Shown here: in pieces, positions 25,233 through 36,400 of the stretch
How the letters are laid out: each line of letters begins with the position of its first letter
How positions within the stretch are numbered: position 1 is the first letter of the stretch
DNA from: Methyloradius palustris
GTDB lineage: Bacteria; Pseudomonadota; Gammaproteobacteria; Burkholderiales; Methylophilaceae
Direction: 5' to 3'
NCBI RefSeq assembly: GCF_019703875.1
Contig: NZ_AP024110.1
Coordinates: 1-64,000 of the forward strand
Length of the DNA: 64,000 nt
Translations under genes and position numbers: made by a program
The notes under the pieces: model-generated
The model's input: only the letters and a program-made list of their open reading frames with translations
What the model was told of the DNA's origin: nothing
Database searches by the model: none

Positions 25233-26365
25233 TACTGAGCTCCGTCTTTATTGATGCTGGTGTTAGCACTTACTGACACTAAATCACCATCATTCACAAA
25301 GCTTGCGCCAGAAAGAATTAGCTTGTCATCTACACTCAGGTTGTTACTGATTTCAATTTGCTGATCTTGCCGCCTGCCAGTTGTTACCTTGATCTGGTGC
25401 GCGCGGTTTTCAGCATCTATTTTCATCACGTAATTATTACCATCGCGAAACATAATGGTTGATTCAGGCACTGTTAAGGCGGGCTTAACACCAGTAGAAA
25501 ATAAGCCTTTGACATACATGCCTGCAGTTAACCCACTGTGGGCGGGCAAATCAACATAGACCAACCCATAGCGTGTGTTGCTATCAATGGTAGGGGCAAG
25601 CTGGCGTACTGACCCTATCACTTGCTTGCCATCAGGGCGCAACAGTGTGACGGCCTTGCCCGATTGTATGCGCCCCAGATTTTCAGCATCTACTTCGGCA
25701 CGCCATTCCAGGCGGTTATTGCGGATCAGCTTGAACAGTTCACTGCCCACAGTACCAACCGCGCCAACCGTGGCGGTGCGTGAAGAAATCACGCCATCAT
25801 CTGGCGCAATGATTTTGGCATAGCGAATTTTGAGTAATGACGCATCGCGCAAAGCCTTAGCAGATGCCAGATTCGCGCTTGCTGTCGCGGCAGTGGTTTG
25901 GTACTGGGTAATATCCTGCTGGCTGATAGAGCCTGTGGTTTCAAGTAGTTTGGCGCGGTCATATTCGCTATTGGCTTTGCCTAAATTGGCCTCAGCCAAT
26001 GCAACTGCAGCCTCTTGTTGTGCCAGGTCAGTGCGCAATGAATCTTCATTAAACTGCGCCAGCAACTGGCCTTTGCGTACCTGGTCGCCCACGTTCACCA
26101 ACACGCTATCCAGCTTTACACCGCCTACTTCAACGCCAATCGTGGCTTCTTGCCAGGCCGCAACATTGCCGCTCGCGGTAATCTGCTCTTGCCAATCTTT
26201 AGTTGATGGCGAAACAAGCTCAACCGCAATCACAGGTTGTGCCTTTGCTGCTTCAGCACTTGGGGATTTCGCGCCGCAAGCTACGAGGTTGATTGCTAGC
26301 GTTGAGATTAAAAACGCTTGTATTGATGCGCTGGTGAATTTTAAATCTAGTGAAAGATACTTCAT
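25232..26365 (-). CDS. RND efflux periplasmic adaptor (membrane fusion protein)
   Basis: Connects the RND permease to the outer-membrane channel. The 377-residue product has a lipoprotein signal with lipobox LVAC near residue 30. A biotinyl-lipoyl half-motif follows (GVKLDSVLVNVGDQVRKGQLLAQFN), then a helical hairpin (about 110-175) and beta-barrel with YGLVYVDLPAHSGLTAGMYV. It is coupled to the outer membrane factor gene upstream by a 4-bp ATGA overlap and to the permease by a 1-bp overlap. Confidence 0.93.
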   Translation of the reverse strand: MKYLSLDLKFTSASIQAFLISTLAINLVACGAKSPSAEAAKAQPVIAVELVSPSTKDWQEQITASGNVAAWQEATIGVEVGGVKLDSVLVNVGDQVRKGQLLAQFNEDSLRTDLAQQEAAVALAEANLGKANSEYDRAKLLETTGSISQQDITQYQTTAATASANLASAKALRDASLLKIRYAKIIAPDDGVISSRTATVGAVGTVGSELFKLIRNNRLEWRAEVDAENLGRIQSGKAVTLLRPDGKQVIGSVRQLAPTIDSNTRYGLVYVDLPAHSGLTAGMYVKGLFSTGVKPALTVPESTIMFRDGNNYVMKIDAENRAHQIKVTTGRRQDQQIEISNNLSVDDKLILSGASFVNDGDLVSVSANTSINKDGAQ

Positions 26366-27846
26366 GGTGTCGTTTTCTCAGGGTTAGTCTCAGCTACATT
26401 TTCTACTGGCTGCCAGCCGCCGCCTGCGGCCTTGTATAACGCAACCCACGCTGCGCTGCGTTCAAGCTTGGCCGCTGCCAGCTGTTCTCTGCTAGAAAGC
26501 AAAGTGCGCCTTACTTGTTCAAGCTCAAGCAGGCTGGCTGCGCCGAGCTGGTACTTTTGTTGTATGGAGGCAAAATAGCGGCTGTAGCGTTCTTCCGCTT
26601 TTTCAGCGCTGACTTCACGTCGCGTGATTGAATCTACACGCACCAGCGCGTTTTCTACTTCTTGCACGGCGGTTAACACTTGGCTGCGGTAGGTCGCTAA
26701 AGCTTGGTCATATTTAGCACGGGCGGCTTCTACATTCGCAGCGCCACTACCACCATCAAAAATCGGTAACGATAACGATGGCCCAAACGACCAGGTGTTG
26801 TAGCTTTGTGATGAAATTGAAGTGACACCAATGGCGCCAGTCAAGCTGATTGAGGGTAATCGCTTGGCGATCGCTACACCGATATTGGCGCTCGCTGCAT
26901 TCAGCAAACGCTCAGTGGCAGCAACATCAGGCCGTTGCGAGATAGTGACTGCAGGTATTGCAGGCACGCCATCTGCTGGTGGCATGGGTATTTGTGCCAC
27001 ATTCGCCGTTAGTTGTTGTTCAACATCCGCATAGGGCAGGCTGGTGAGCGCTACCAATTGGTTAACATATTGCGCGCAATTGCTTTTCTGCGTCTCAAGC
27101 TTGGTTTCGCTTTCCGCAATCGCCGCTTCAGTTTGCATCTGGTCTGAAGGCGGCACAAAACCAGCCTTCAGTTTCAGGTTGGTGAGGCGGTCTGTTTCAA
27201 GGTTAGAGCTCAGTTCGGTTTCATACACATTCACTAATACTTCGCACTGCCGCAGATTGATGTAAGCGTTTGCTACCTCCGCAGCCAAGCTCACACGGGC
27301 ATCATCCCAACTGAATTCAGCAGAGGCTAAATTGGCGCGGCTCGCTTCAACACCTCGGCGAATCTTACCGAATAGATCGATTTCCCAACTTGCATCAAGG
27401 CTGGCGGTTTGAGTGGTCTGCTCACTGTTACCTGCGCTGGTGGTAATGCCTGTGGTAGTGCCACCAAAGCTCGTGCCACTTTTCGCACGAGTTACACCAG
27501 CGTTGCCGTCTAAAGTAGGTAACTGATTGGCCTTTTGTATTCTCAGGTTGGCACGCGCCTCTCTTACACTGCCAACGGCTTTAGCAATGCTGGGGTTATT
27601 CTTTTCTGCCTGTTCAATCAGGCTAGTCATGGCTGGGTCGTTAAACTGCTGCCACCATTGGGCGAGATTTTTTAACTCACCACCATGCGGCAATTTGGCA
27701 TGCCACTGCTCGGCAATGCCCACTTGTTCAGGCGCTGGTTTTTGATAGTTTGGCCCTACCATACAAGCGGTCAGTGAAAAGCTAAGCATCACGAAACTTA
27801 GTGTTTTAATCGTGTGTTGTTGATTCAGCATGTGTTTAATCGACAT
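26362..27846 (-). CDS. RND efflux outer membrane factor (NodT/OprM family)
   Basis: Forms the trimeric outer-membrane channel of the pump. The 494-residue lipoprotein has lipobox LTAC followed by MVGPNYQKP, the standard NodT-family N-terminus. It carries two OEP repeats with long helices (ASLDASWEIDLFGKIRRG in the first, GPSLSLPIFDGGSGAANVEA in the second). It overlaps the 3' end of marR by 11 bp and the adaptor start by 4 bp, indicating one transcript. Confidence 0.93.
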   Translation of the reverse strand: MSIKHMLNQQHTIKTLSFVMLSFSLTACMVGPNYQKPAPEQVGIAEQWHAKLPHGGELKNLAQWWQQFNDPAMTSLIEQAEKNNPSIAKAVGSVREARANLRIQKANQLPTLDGNAGVTRAKSGTSFGGTTTGITTSAGNSEQTTQTASLDASWEIDLFGKIRRGVEASRANLASAEFSWDDARVSLAAEVANAYINLRQCEVLVNVYETELSSNLETDRLTNLKLKAGFVPPSDQMQTEAAIAESETKLETQKSNCAQYVNQLVALTSLPYADVEQQLTANVAQIPMPPADGVPAIPAVTISQRPDVAATERLLNAASANIGVAIAKRLPSISLTGAIGVTSISSQSYNTWSFGPSLSLPIFDGGSGAANVEAARAKYDQALATYRSQVLTAVQEVENALVRVDSITRREVSAEKAEERYSRYFASIQQKYQLGAASLLELEQVRRTLLSSREQLAAAKLERSAAWVALYKAAGGGWQPVENVAETNPEKTTP

Positions 27847-28315
27847 CTGGAATATTCTCCAGCATGCGCGTAAGCAGGCTTTTGAGGGTTGCTAACTCTT
27901 CACTATTGAAACCATTTAGATGCAGATTCATGCTCTTAAACAGTACCGCAGGGATTTGCAAAGCCATACGCTGGCCTTCTTCTGTCAGCTCTAAATTAAC
28001 AACACGCCGATCATCCGTGCTACGTGTTCTTACCAACAAACCTTTAGATTCAAGCCGATCCAGCATACGGGTAATGGCGCCAGTATCTATATTGGCTATA
28101 TTTGCCAAATCCGCTGCCGTCTTTGCATAGCCTTTTGCAATCGCCATGATAGGCGCCCATTGCATTGCGGTTAGGTCAAGCGGCGCAATGTTCTTATCTA
28201 CCGTACGCAAGATAGCAAAGTGCACATTTTTGATTAAAAGCAATATCGAATCTTCCGGCCCAGAAGATTCGGGGATAGCAATATTTGTGGGGGTATTTTT
28301 AGATATTTCAGTCAT
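27836..28315 (-). CDS. MarR family transcriptional regulator
   Basis: A winged-helix repressor of the MarR family, 159 residues, first gene of the efflux operon. It has ITRMLDRLESKGLLVRTRSTDDRRVVNLELTEEG, shown here to mark the recognition helix and wing DDRR, with flanking dimerisation helices. It most likely represses its own operon and is released by a pump substrate, as with many MarR-type efflux regulators. A matching imperfect palindrome lies in the promoter about 14 bp upstream. Confidence 0.92.
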   Translation of the reverse strand: MTEISKNTPTNIAIPESSGPEDSILLLIKNVHFAILRTVDKNIAPLDLTAMQWAPIMAIAKGYAKTAADLANIANIDTGAITRMLDRLESKGLLVRTRSTDDRRVVNLELTEEGQRMALQIPAVLFKSMNLHLNGFNSEELATLKSLLTRMLENIPDVD

Positions 28316-28321
28316 GATTCC

Positions 28322-28350
28322 AAATTAACTGCCTAGACAGTGATTGTCAA
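28322..28350 (-). promoter_or_regulatory. Probable marR operon promoter with overlapping operator
   Basis: On the minus strand TTGACA (28350-28345) is followed after 17 bp by TAATTT (28327-28322), a good -35 and a weak -10. Between them lies the imperfect palindrome CTGCCTAGACAG (28329-28340, one mismatch). CTGTCT recurs as a direct repeat across the -35. A repressor bound here would block RNA polymerase. The MarR product is the obvious candidate. Confidence 0.5.
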
Positions 28351-28771
28351 GACAGCTAATTGTAAGGTTCTGTAAATATCTGTGAAAGCAACGTGATTAC
28401 CTAGATTCAGATCAAGACGAAGTGTTTTCTATCACATACGAAAGATGTGCACCAAAATCAACAAATCGTGCACTTCTGTGAGCATCTTGCTGTGGCTATT
28501 TATAGCTGCCACCCAATAAAAGTTAACCTATATGCAAAATTTTTGCATATAGGTTAACTTTTAATATCAATCACTTACAAATCTTACTTAATTCTCGTTA
28601 AACCCTGTTTTTGGCATAAGTATTGCTGTAAGCCTTTTTGTGTTTTAAGTCAGCGGGGATGAATCAATCTGATTAAGAACATCCTGCAATGTTGGATTTA
28701 ATCCAATCAAAGTCTTTAAAATTAAATGAATGCCACTAAAAAGGCAGATAAAAATAAGTGGTTCATCACCT
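28351..28771. other. Spacer between the efflux and two-partner secretion operons
   Basis: About 420 bp without a convincing gene. Its main feature is the 45-bp palindrome at 28518-28562. The rest is A+T-rich and should contain the promoter for the tpsB-tpsA-lipoprotein operon, which cannot be placed confidently. An in-frame ATG at 28730 could extend tpsB upstream but lacks a signal-peptide fit. Confidence 0.5.
28518..28562. repeat. 45-bp perfect palindrome
   Basis: Two 22-base arms (28518-28539 and 28541-28562) are exact reverse complements around a single T at 28540. The inner part reads TATGCAAAATTTTTGCATA. Each arm begins or ends in AAAA/TTTT, so it could act as a terminator in either direction. 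However, the flanking genes are divergent and no transcript obviously needs ending here. A dyad operator, cruciform, or a boundary of the acquired island are alternatives. Confidence 0.85.
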
Positions 28772-30446
28772 ATGTTCAAAAGCAATACGTTACACCCAGC
28801 ACGTCTATTCGGGGTTAGTTTGGCTATATTGTTGGTTGTAGCTAACCATTTGGTGGTTGCTGCAGATGCAAACTCAGATGCACAAGAACAGATCAGGCAA
28901 CAGGAACGTGAGCGAGCGCAGCGCGAACAACTCACACCTACCCCTGATGTACGTCTTGACCAGGGCGAACCAGCGACAGCTCTGACTCTGTTACCCAAAG
29001 ATGAGTCTCCCTGCTTCACCATTCAAAGCATTGTGCTGACTGGTGATTCGTCTCCCCAGTTTCAGTGGGCACTGACAGCGGCAAATCAGAAGAACGACCC
29101 ACCGACTGGTCGTTGCCTAGGTAGCCAAGGCATTAACATCGTCATGAAGCGCATCCAGAATGCCATCGTTGCCCATGGATTCGTCACAACTCGTTTACTA
29201 GCAGCTCCACAAGACCTTAATACTGGCGTGCTGACATTAACTCTAATTCCAGGCCGTATTCACGCTATTCGCTTTGCCCCAGAGACCAGTAGCCGTGCCA
29301 CCCAATGGAATGCAGTAGCTGCAAAACCTGGTGATATTCTGAATCTGCGAGATATTGAACAAAGCCTTGAGAACTTCAAGCGAGCCCGGTCTCAGTGATC
29401 TGGTCATCAGTTGGAAACAAGCCTTCCCATTGCGCTTAACGCTCTCAGCAGATAATTCAGGCATCAAATCCACAGGCAAGAATCAGGGCAGTGTCACTAT
29501 TTCTGGTGATGACTTGCTTAGCCTGAACGATCTGTTCTATATCTCCTATAACCATGATCTGGGTAATAGAGATGCTGGTAGCCGTGGCACCCAAGGTACC
29601 ACTGTCAGCTACTCACTGCCTTTCGGGTATTGGATGCTTGGCTTTAACAGCAGTAACTACAACTATTATCAAGCCGTCGCTGGTACTAACCAGACCTATC
29701 TCTACAGCGGCACCAGTACCAACAGCGATGTACGTTTGTCACGCGTGGTATGGCGAGACGCAGTACGCAAGACCACAATCAATGGACGTCTATGGATGCG
29801 TAGCTCCAGTAACTATATTGATGACACCGAAGTGCAAGTACAGCATCGTCGCATGGCAGGTTGGGAGCTGGGTGTGAATCAGCGTGAGTTCATCGCCAGT
29901 GCAACCTTGGATATCAACCTAGCCCTTCGTCAAGGGACTGGCATGCTAGGTAGCATCCCTGCTCCTGAGGAGTCTTTCGGCCAAGGAACTTCACGTCCGA
30001 GGCTCATTATTGCCGATGTCCAATTCAATCTGCCGTTCAGCATTGCAAATCAACGCCTGCGCTATAGCTTGTCTGCCCGTGGCCAATCCAACCAAACGGC
30101 TTTAGTTCCGCAAGACCGATTTGCCATCGGTGGCTTCTACACCGTACGTGGTTTTGATGGAGAAAGTATCCTCTCTGCCGAGCGCGGGTTGCTAATACGT
30201 AATGATCTAGGCCTAAGTCTGGGTGGTACAGGGCAGGAGCTGTACCTTGGGTTGGATTACGGCGAGGTGGGTGGCCAATCATCTGACCTGCTAGTCGGCA
30301 AGAGGTTGGCAGGGGCAGTGGTCGGCTTACGTGGCGGAGTCAAAGGGCTTAACTACGATGTGTTTCTTGGTGAGCCCATCATGAAGCCCGATGGTTTCCA
30401 GACAGCGAGAAGCAATATTGGCATGAATTTGATTTGGACGTATTAG
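28772..30446 (+). pseudogene. Two-partner secretion transporter TpsB (FhaC/ShlB family), broken by deletion/frameshift
   Basis: TpsB proteins are outer-membrane beta-barrels that export their TpsA partner. The reading frame from 28772 has a signal peptide (ending ADA), a Gln/Arg/Glu-rich helix, a POTRA1 region (CFTIQSIVLTGD) and the start of POTRA2 (LTLTLIPGRIHAIRF, GDILNLRDIEQSLENFKR), then stops at 29398. The rest continues in another frame as PGLSDLVISWKQAFPLRL and a full barrel ending NIGMNLIWTY, with the conserved VRGFDGE at the VRGF site. Homologues carry roughly 15-20 residues between these two parts; here they are missing. So about 3n+2 bases were deleted at about 29381-29386. Unless this is an assembly error, export by this gene product is lost. 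Confidence 0.8.
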
Positions 30447-30457
30447 GGATGAAGACG

Positions 30458-33400
30458 ATGAATAAGAAATTCGAACGTAATGTGTCTATGACGGCAACCT
30501 TGCGACCACTCACATTCTCTATATTGCTTGCGATAGGCGCTGTTGGGGTAATTTCAGGTGTAGATGCTGCTGGGATTGTCGCAGATGGTTCAGCACCTTC
30601 AAACCAGCAGCCCGTCGTGTTGAACGCAGCTAACGGCGTACCTCAAGTCAACATCCAGACGCCAAGTGCCGCAGGGGTGTCCCGCAATATCTACACCCAG
30701 TTTGATGTGCAGCAGCAAGGTGTCATTCTTAATAATAGTCGTACCGATGTACAAACCCAATTGGGTGGTTATGTACAAGCTAATCCATATCTTGCGGCTG
30801 GCACTGCCCGTGTCATTTTGAATGAAGTGAACTCCAGCAATCCGAGTTTGCTGCAAGGATATATTGAAGTCGCGGGTAGTCGGGCCCAAGTGGTTATTGC
30901 TAACCCGGCGGGTGTCACTTGCGATGGATGCGGATTCATCAATGCCAATCGCGCTACGCTTACCACTGGTACCCCCATTCTGAATGGCGGCAGTCTTGAT
31001 GGCTACCGTGTACAACGCGGCACAGTCAGTATCATTGGAAATGGCATGGATGCGAGCCAGACCGATTACACCGATATCATTGCACGTGCAGTACAGGTCA
31101 ATGCCAGCATCTATGCCAATGATCTGCGAGTGACTGCAGGTAGCAATCAGGTCAATACAGCCAATACTACCGGTACTCCTATTGCAGGCACTGGCATTAC
31201 ACCGACACTGGCTATCGACGTCGCGCAACTTGGGGGCATGTACGCTGGCAAGATTCAACTGATCGGCACCGAAGCTGGAGTGGGTGTTACCAATGCTGGG
31301 CAGATAGGGGCTAGTGCAGGCAATGTGGTTGTGAACGTCAATGGCCTGCTAACCAATACAGGCACAATCAGCAGTACAGGAAATAATACTCTACAAGCGG
31401 ATTCCATTACGAATACCAATGGCTCTATCACCGCAGGGCAGTTGCTCGGTATCAATGCCAATGGTCTGACTGGTGATGGTAATCTATTATCTAATGGTGA
31501 TATATCAGTGCAACTGAGCAGTGATTTTGCAAGCACAGGCCAATTACTAGCAAACGGTAATCTCAGCTTTACCACCACAGGCAACTTTATCAACCAGTCC
31601 GATCTGCTTGCAGGCAGCATACTCACAATAACCGCTGCCAATATCGATAACACTGCGGGGCGTGAAATCAGTGGCGCCAATACTCATCTGACTGCCAGCA
31701 ATACTCTGACTAACCGTGGACTCATTGATGGTAGTGATACTTTCATCAATGCCACCACATTAAATAACATCGGTACAGGCAGTATATTTGGTGATCATGT
31801 TGCATTGCAGGCTACTACTCTTACTAATGATGTAGAAACAGTCAACAGCACTACAACAGCTGCTGTGATTGCTGCAAGAACCAGTCTGGATATAGGGGCG
31901 ACTACCCTTAACAACCGTGAACACTCGCTTATATTTAGCAGTGGAGATATGACGATTGGTGGCAGTCTGGATGCCAATCATCTGGCTGCTGCTTCAGCCA
32001 CTACAGTCAATAACAACAGCGCTACGATCAACGCATTAGGTGCTTTGAATCTTTCAGCTGATCAGGTGAATAACACCAATGAGCATTTCTCGACACAGGT
32101 AGTCAATCTATCTACGAGCTTTTATCAGCTTTGGCAGTCTGCTTCGCCAATACATGACCCAGACTGGTTGCATAGTATGGGTACGCTCTGGACAGCATCC
32201 CAAGTCACCATACTGCCTAGGGCAAGTTATGAAGTAGATTTATTGTCATCGGCAGATGGGGTAACAGACCATTTTATCCGCTATGACATCAACGAAACCA
32301 TTTCTGAAACTCAGGTGCTAAGTTCTGATCCAGGCCAGATTCTCGCTGGCGGCAATATGTTGATCACTGCTAACAATGTTTTGAATGACAAGAGCCAGAT
32401 CATTACCGGTGGCAGCTTGACTGGAAATATCGGTACGCTGAATAACACGACTGTGGCAGGCCAACACATCATTACAGATAGTGGTTTAGCAAGGAATTAC
32501 TTCCGCATCCCAGAAGACGGGCGTGATTCTCAAGGGCTAACAACAAGTGCATATAACCCAGCACCTACGGTGCAATCCATTAATCTTACGCCAACAGCTT
32601 ATGAACAAAACACAACGCCTAGCGGATCTGTAGCGACGATTGGCACGTTGAATACCACACTACCCAATAGTGGTTTATTCCAGCCCAACCCTAATCCCAC
32701 TGCAAATTATCTGGTGGAGACCAATCCACGCTTTGCAAACTACCGAACATGGCTAAGCTCTGATTACCTACTGCAACAATTGAGCTTTGATCCTGCCACC
32801 ACGCAAAAGCGCATCGGTGATGGTTTCTATGAACAAAGCCTGGTACGTGACCAAGTTGCTCAACTCACTGGGCGCCGCTTTCTGGATGGGTATGCCTCTG
32901 ATGAAGCAGAATACCAAGGCTTGCTAAGCAATGCAGTAACGGTTGCTAAAGCATGGAACTTAGTACCAGGTGTTGCACTTAGTCCAGCCCAAGTTGCACA
33001 ATTGACCAGTGACATCGTCTGGCTGGTACAAAAGACCGTGACTCTTCCTGATGGCACTACCACGCAGGCACTGGTGCCTCGACTCTACGTCAGTGTACAG
33101 CCAGGTGATTTAAACGGTAGTGGCGCCCTTATCTCAGGCAACACCACTAATCTCAATATCGGCGGAAATCTTAATAACAGCGGTAGCATCGCTGGCCGTA
33201 CTGTACTTGCCCTGAACGCAGTCAATGTGAATAACCTTGGTGGCAACATTACGGCCACTGATGTTAATGTAAATGCCACCAATGACATCAACAATATCGG
33301 CGGTACGATTTCAGGTAAGGATAGTCTGAGCGCCACGGCTGGACGTGATTTGAATGTGGAAAGTACCACCAGTACACAGACGAACAGTCAAGGCTATACC

Positions 33401-36400
33401 ACCAACATTAACCGCGTGGCTGGGATCTATGTGAGTAATGCGGATGCTGTGCTAATCGCTACCGCAGGCCGTGATGTCAATCTAAATGCCGTACAGATTA
33501 GCAATTCAGGTGCTAATACCAACGGCACTGGCGGAACACTGATCCAAGCAAGCAACAACCTGAATATCGGTACAGTTACCACTGGGAATCAAGAAACCAT
33601 TGTTTGGGATAGTAAGAATCACATTAGCCAGGGCGGTACGGCTGAAGTCGGTAGTAATATTCAAACTAAAGGCGATGTCACTTTAATGGCCGCACAAGAC
33701 CTGAATGCCAAAGCCGCTACTGTGACCAGTGATAACGGAAACATCACTGCGCTGGCAGGCAACAAAGTGAACCTGACTAGTGGCCAGTCCACACAAAATC
33801 TGGATGCTTCATTCCAGACCAAGAGGCACGGTTTCCTTTCTAGCAAAACCATTACCACGCACGATGTCATCAATAAAACCAATAGTGAAGGCACCACGCT
33901 TAGTGGCGACACCGTTACGGTATTAGCTGGGTATAGTGCAGATCAGAACGGACAGTTACAGCAAACTACTGGGTCTGGAAACATCACTATAGAAGGTAGT
34001 AATGTCGTCTCAACTAATGGAACTACAGTCAATGGAACAGGAAGTATCACGGTTACTACTGCTCAGAATACTGATAACGAAACTCATCTGCGCGATACCA
34101 AGAAGAGTGGTCTCTTAGGCGGTGGCGGGGGGATAGGTTTCACTATCGGTAGTCAACAACTCATCAACACTGGCACTAGCCAAACTACTACCAATACAGC
34201 CAGTACGGTTGGCAGTACCGCCGGCGATGTGAATATCAATACAGGCAAGGTCTATACCCAGAGTGGCAGTGATGTGTTAGCTCCCCAAGGCAATATCAAT
34301 ATCAGTGCCCAAAGTGTAGAAATCAATGCCGCACAGAACACCAGCGTAGTCAGCGAAGAGACGAAGTTCAAGCAGAGCGGGTTGAGCGTTTCACTTGGTA
34401 GTGGCGGTTTGAATAGTTTACAAACTCTTGCTAAAACAACACAAGGCAGCTTTAAAAGTGAGCCCACTCAAAACAAGGTTTTGAATGCACTACAAACCTA
34501 TGCCAATACCGCTTCGCTAGTTGAAGATGGTGCAGCGGTTACAGAAGCGATTAAAGCAGGAGACATTGGATCAGCCGCTAGTGCTTCTGGGATTAAGTTA
34601 AGCGTTAGTATTGGCAGCTCAAGTATGCAAAGCTCGACTACAAGTAGCTTAGTTAGCAACCAAGGTAGTGCGATCAAATCTGGCGGAAATGTCACAATTC
34701 AAGCTACAGAGAGCGACTTAAATGTCATTGGCAGCAAGCTATCTGCAGGTAAAAACCTGACCTTAGAAGCAAAGGACAACATCAATTTAGAGGCCAGTGC
34801 AGATACCGAATCTATAGACAGCAACAATAAATCCAGTAGCACTAGCATTGGTCTGTCCATGGGTATTGGCAAAGGAGGTGCTGGCCTCAGCCTTGACTTA
34901 GCGGCAAGCCGCGGTAAAGGGCAGGCTAATAGCAATAGTATTATTTTTAACAATACCAAAATTTCAGCTGGAGATACTCTTAGCTTGAAATCTGGGGAAG
35001 ATACCAATCTCCTAGGCGCTAACGCCAGCGCAAATAAAGTAAAGGTAGAAGTAGCAGGCGACCTCAACTTGCAAAGTCTGCAAGACACCTCAACTAGTAA
35101 AGCCAAACAAAGTAACACTGGTGTTAGTGCCAGTATTCCACTCACTGGTGCAGGCTCCGTGAGTGGGAGCATCAGCATGAACAAACAAAACAGCAATAGT
35201 AGCTATGCAAGTGTTTATGAACAAACTGGTATTGCGGCGGGTGAGGCTGGCTTTGATATCAAGGTAAAAGGCAATACCGATCTTAAAGGTGCATTGATAG
35301 ACAGTGCAGCTGCTTCCGATAAAAATCAGCTAGTTACAGGCTTATTAACTGTAAGTAATATCCAAAACCAGATGAGCGCAGAAGCCAGCACCAGCGGAAT
35401 TACGGTTGGCACAGATATGTTTACAGGTAAATATGCAGCCACCAAAGGAATTGCAGGGAATCTAATGGATAACGGTGAGGCCGAAATTCAGGATCAAAGC
35501 ATTACCCGAAGTGCCATAGCGCCAGCGGATATCACCATTACCGACGAAGCTAAGCAATTAGCGGTAACCGGCAAAACTGCAGAAGAAACCATTGCTACTT
35601 TAGATCGGGATACGACAGATACGAATCGCGTATTGGCAAAGCCTGATGTGGAAGCTCTGCAGAACCAAGCGCAGCAAGAACAGGTGGACAAGCAATTGTT
35701 GCTGACTACTATTACGACATTCACGGACGAAGCCTTTAAGAAGTCATTTTTAACTAAAGCGAAAATGTATGAAATAGCTCGAGACGAAAAGACTGGGAAA
35801 GTTATTACCGATGAAAACGGTAATCCTGTGACGCGAGAGTTAAATGATGAGGAGAAGCTTAGTTTAAAAGCAAATGGCGGAAATAAAAGGTTAAATGTAT
35901 TCACAAATGGTATTTTTAATGATGAAACATCAGCTGCAAATTATTCCGTGCAGATAACAGAAGCCCCAGTAGGGGAAAAGGTTTACCTTGTATATTTTCC
36001 TGATGCTAATAATTTCTTCTCTGAATTAATGATAGCTGCGTACCAAAAGAATTTAGAAGGTACAACATTAGGGTTAACGAATGCCACTCAAGAAATTGTA
36101 AACTTATCGCAACAATACGGTAGCGAGGGTTTAAATTTGGTTGGTCATAGTCGTGGTGGAATGACTATCGGGAATGCGCTGGAAGCATTAGAAAACATGG
36201 GTAATAATCAAAACATTTTGAGTGGCACCAACATAAAACTGGTTGGGTCAGCTTACTCTGCGCAAGATGCGGCCAATTCCTTAAGTGATTTAAGTGGAGG
36301 TGCTCAAACAAGTGTACAACTCCAAAATCACGTGGATGATTTTGTGGGGAGGTTAATTGGTGGTAACCCTACCACTTATGGGAATACTCCGACAGGAAGC

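Noticed and set aside
29355..29400. Programmed frameshift in tpsB
   Set aside because: No slippery heptamer is seen, and residues normally present between the two parts are missing, which a frameshift alone would not explain.
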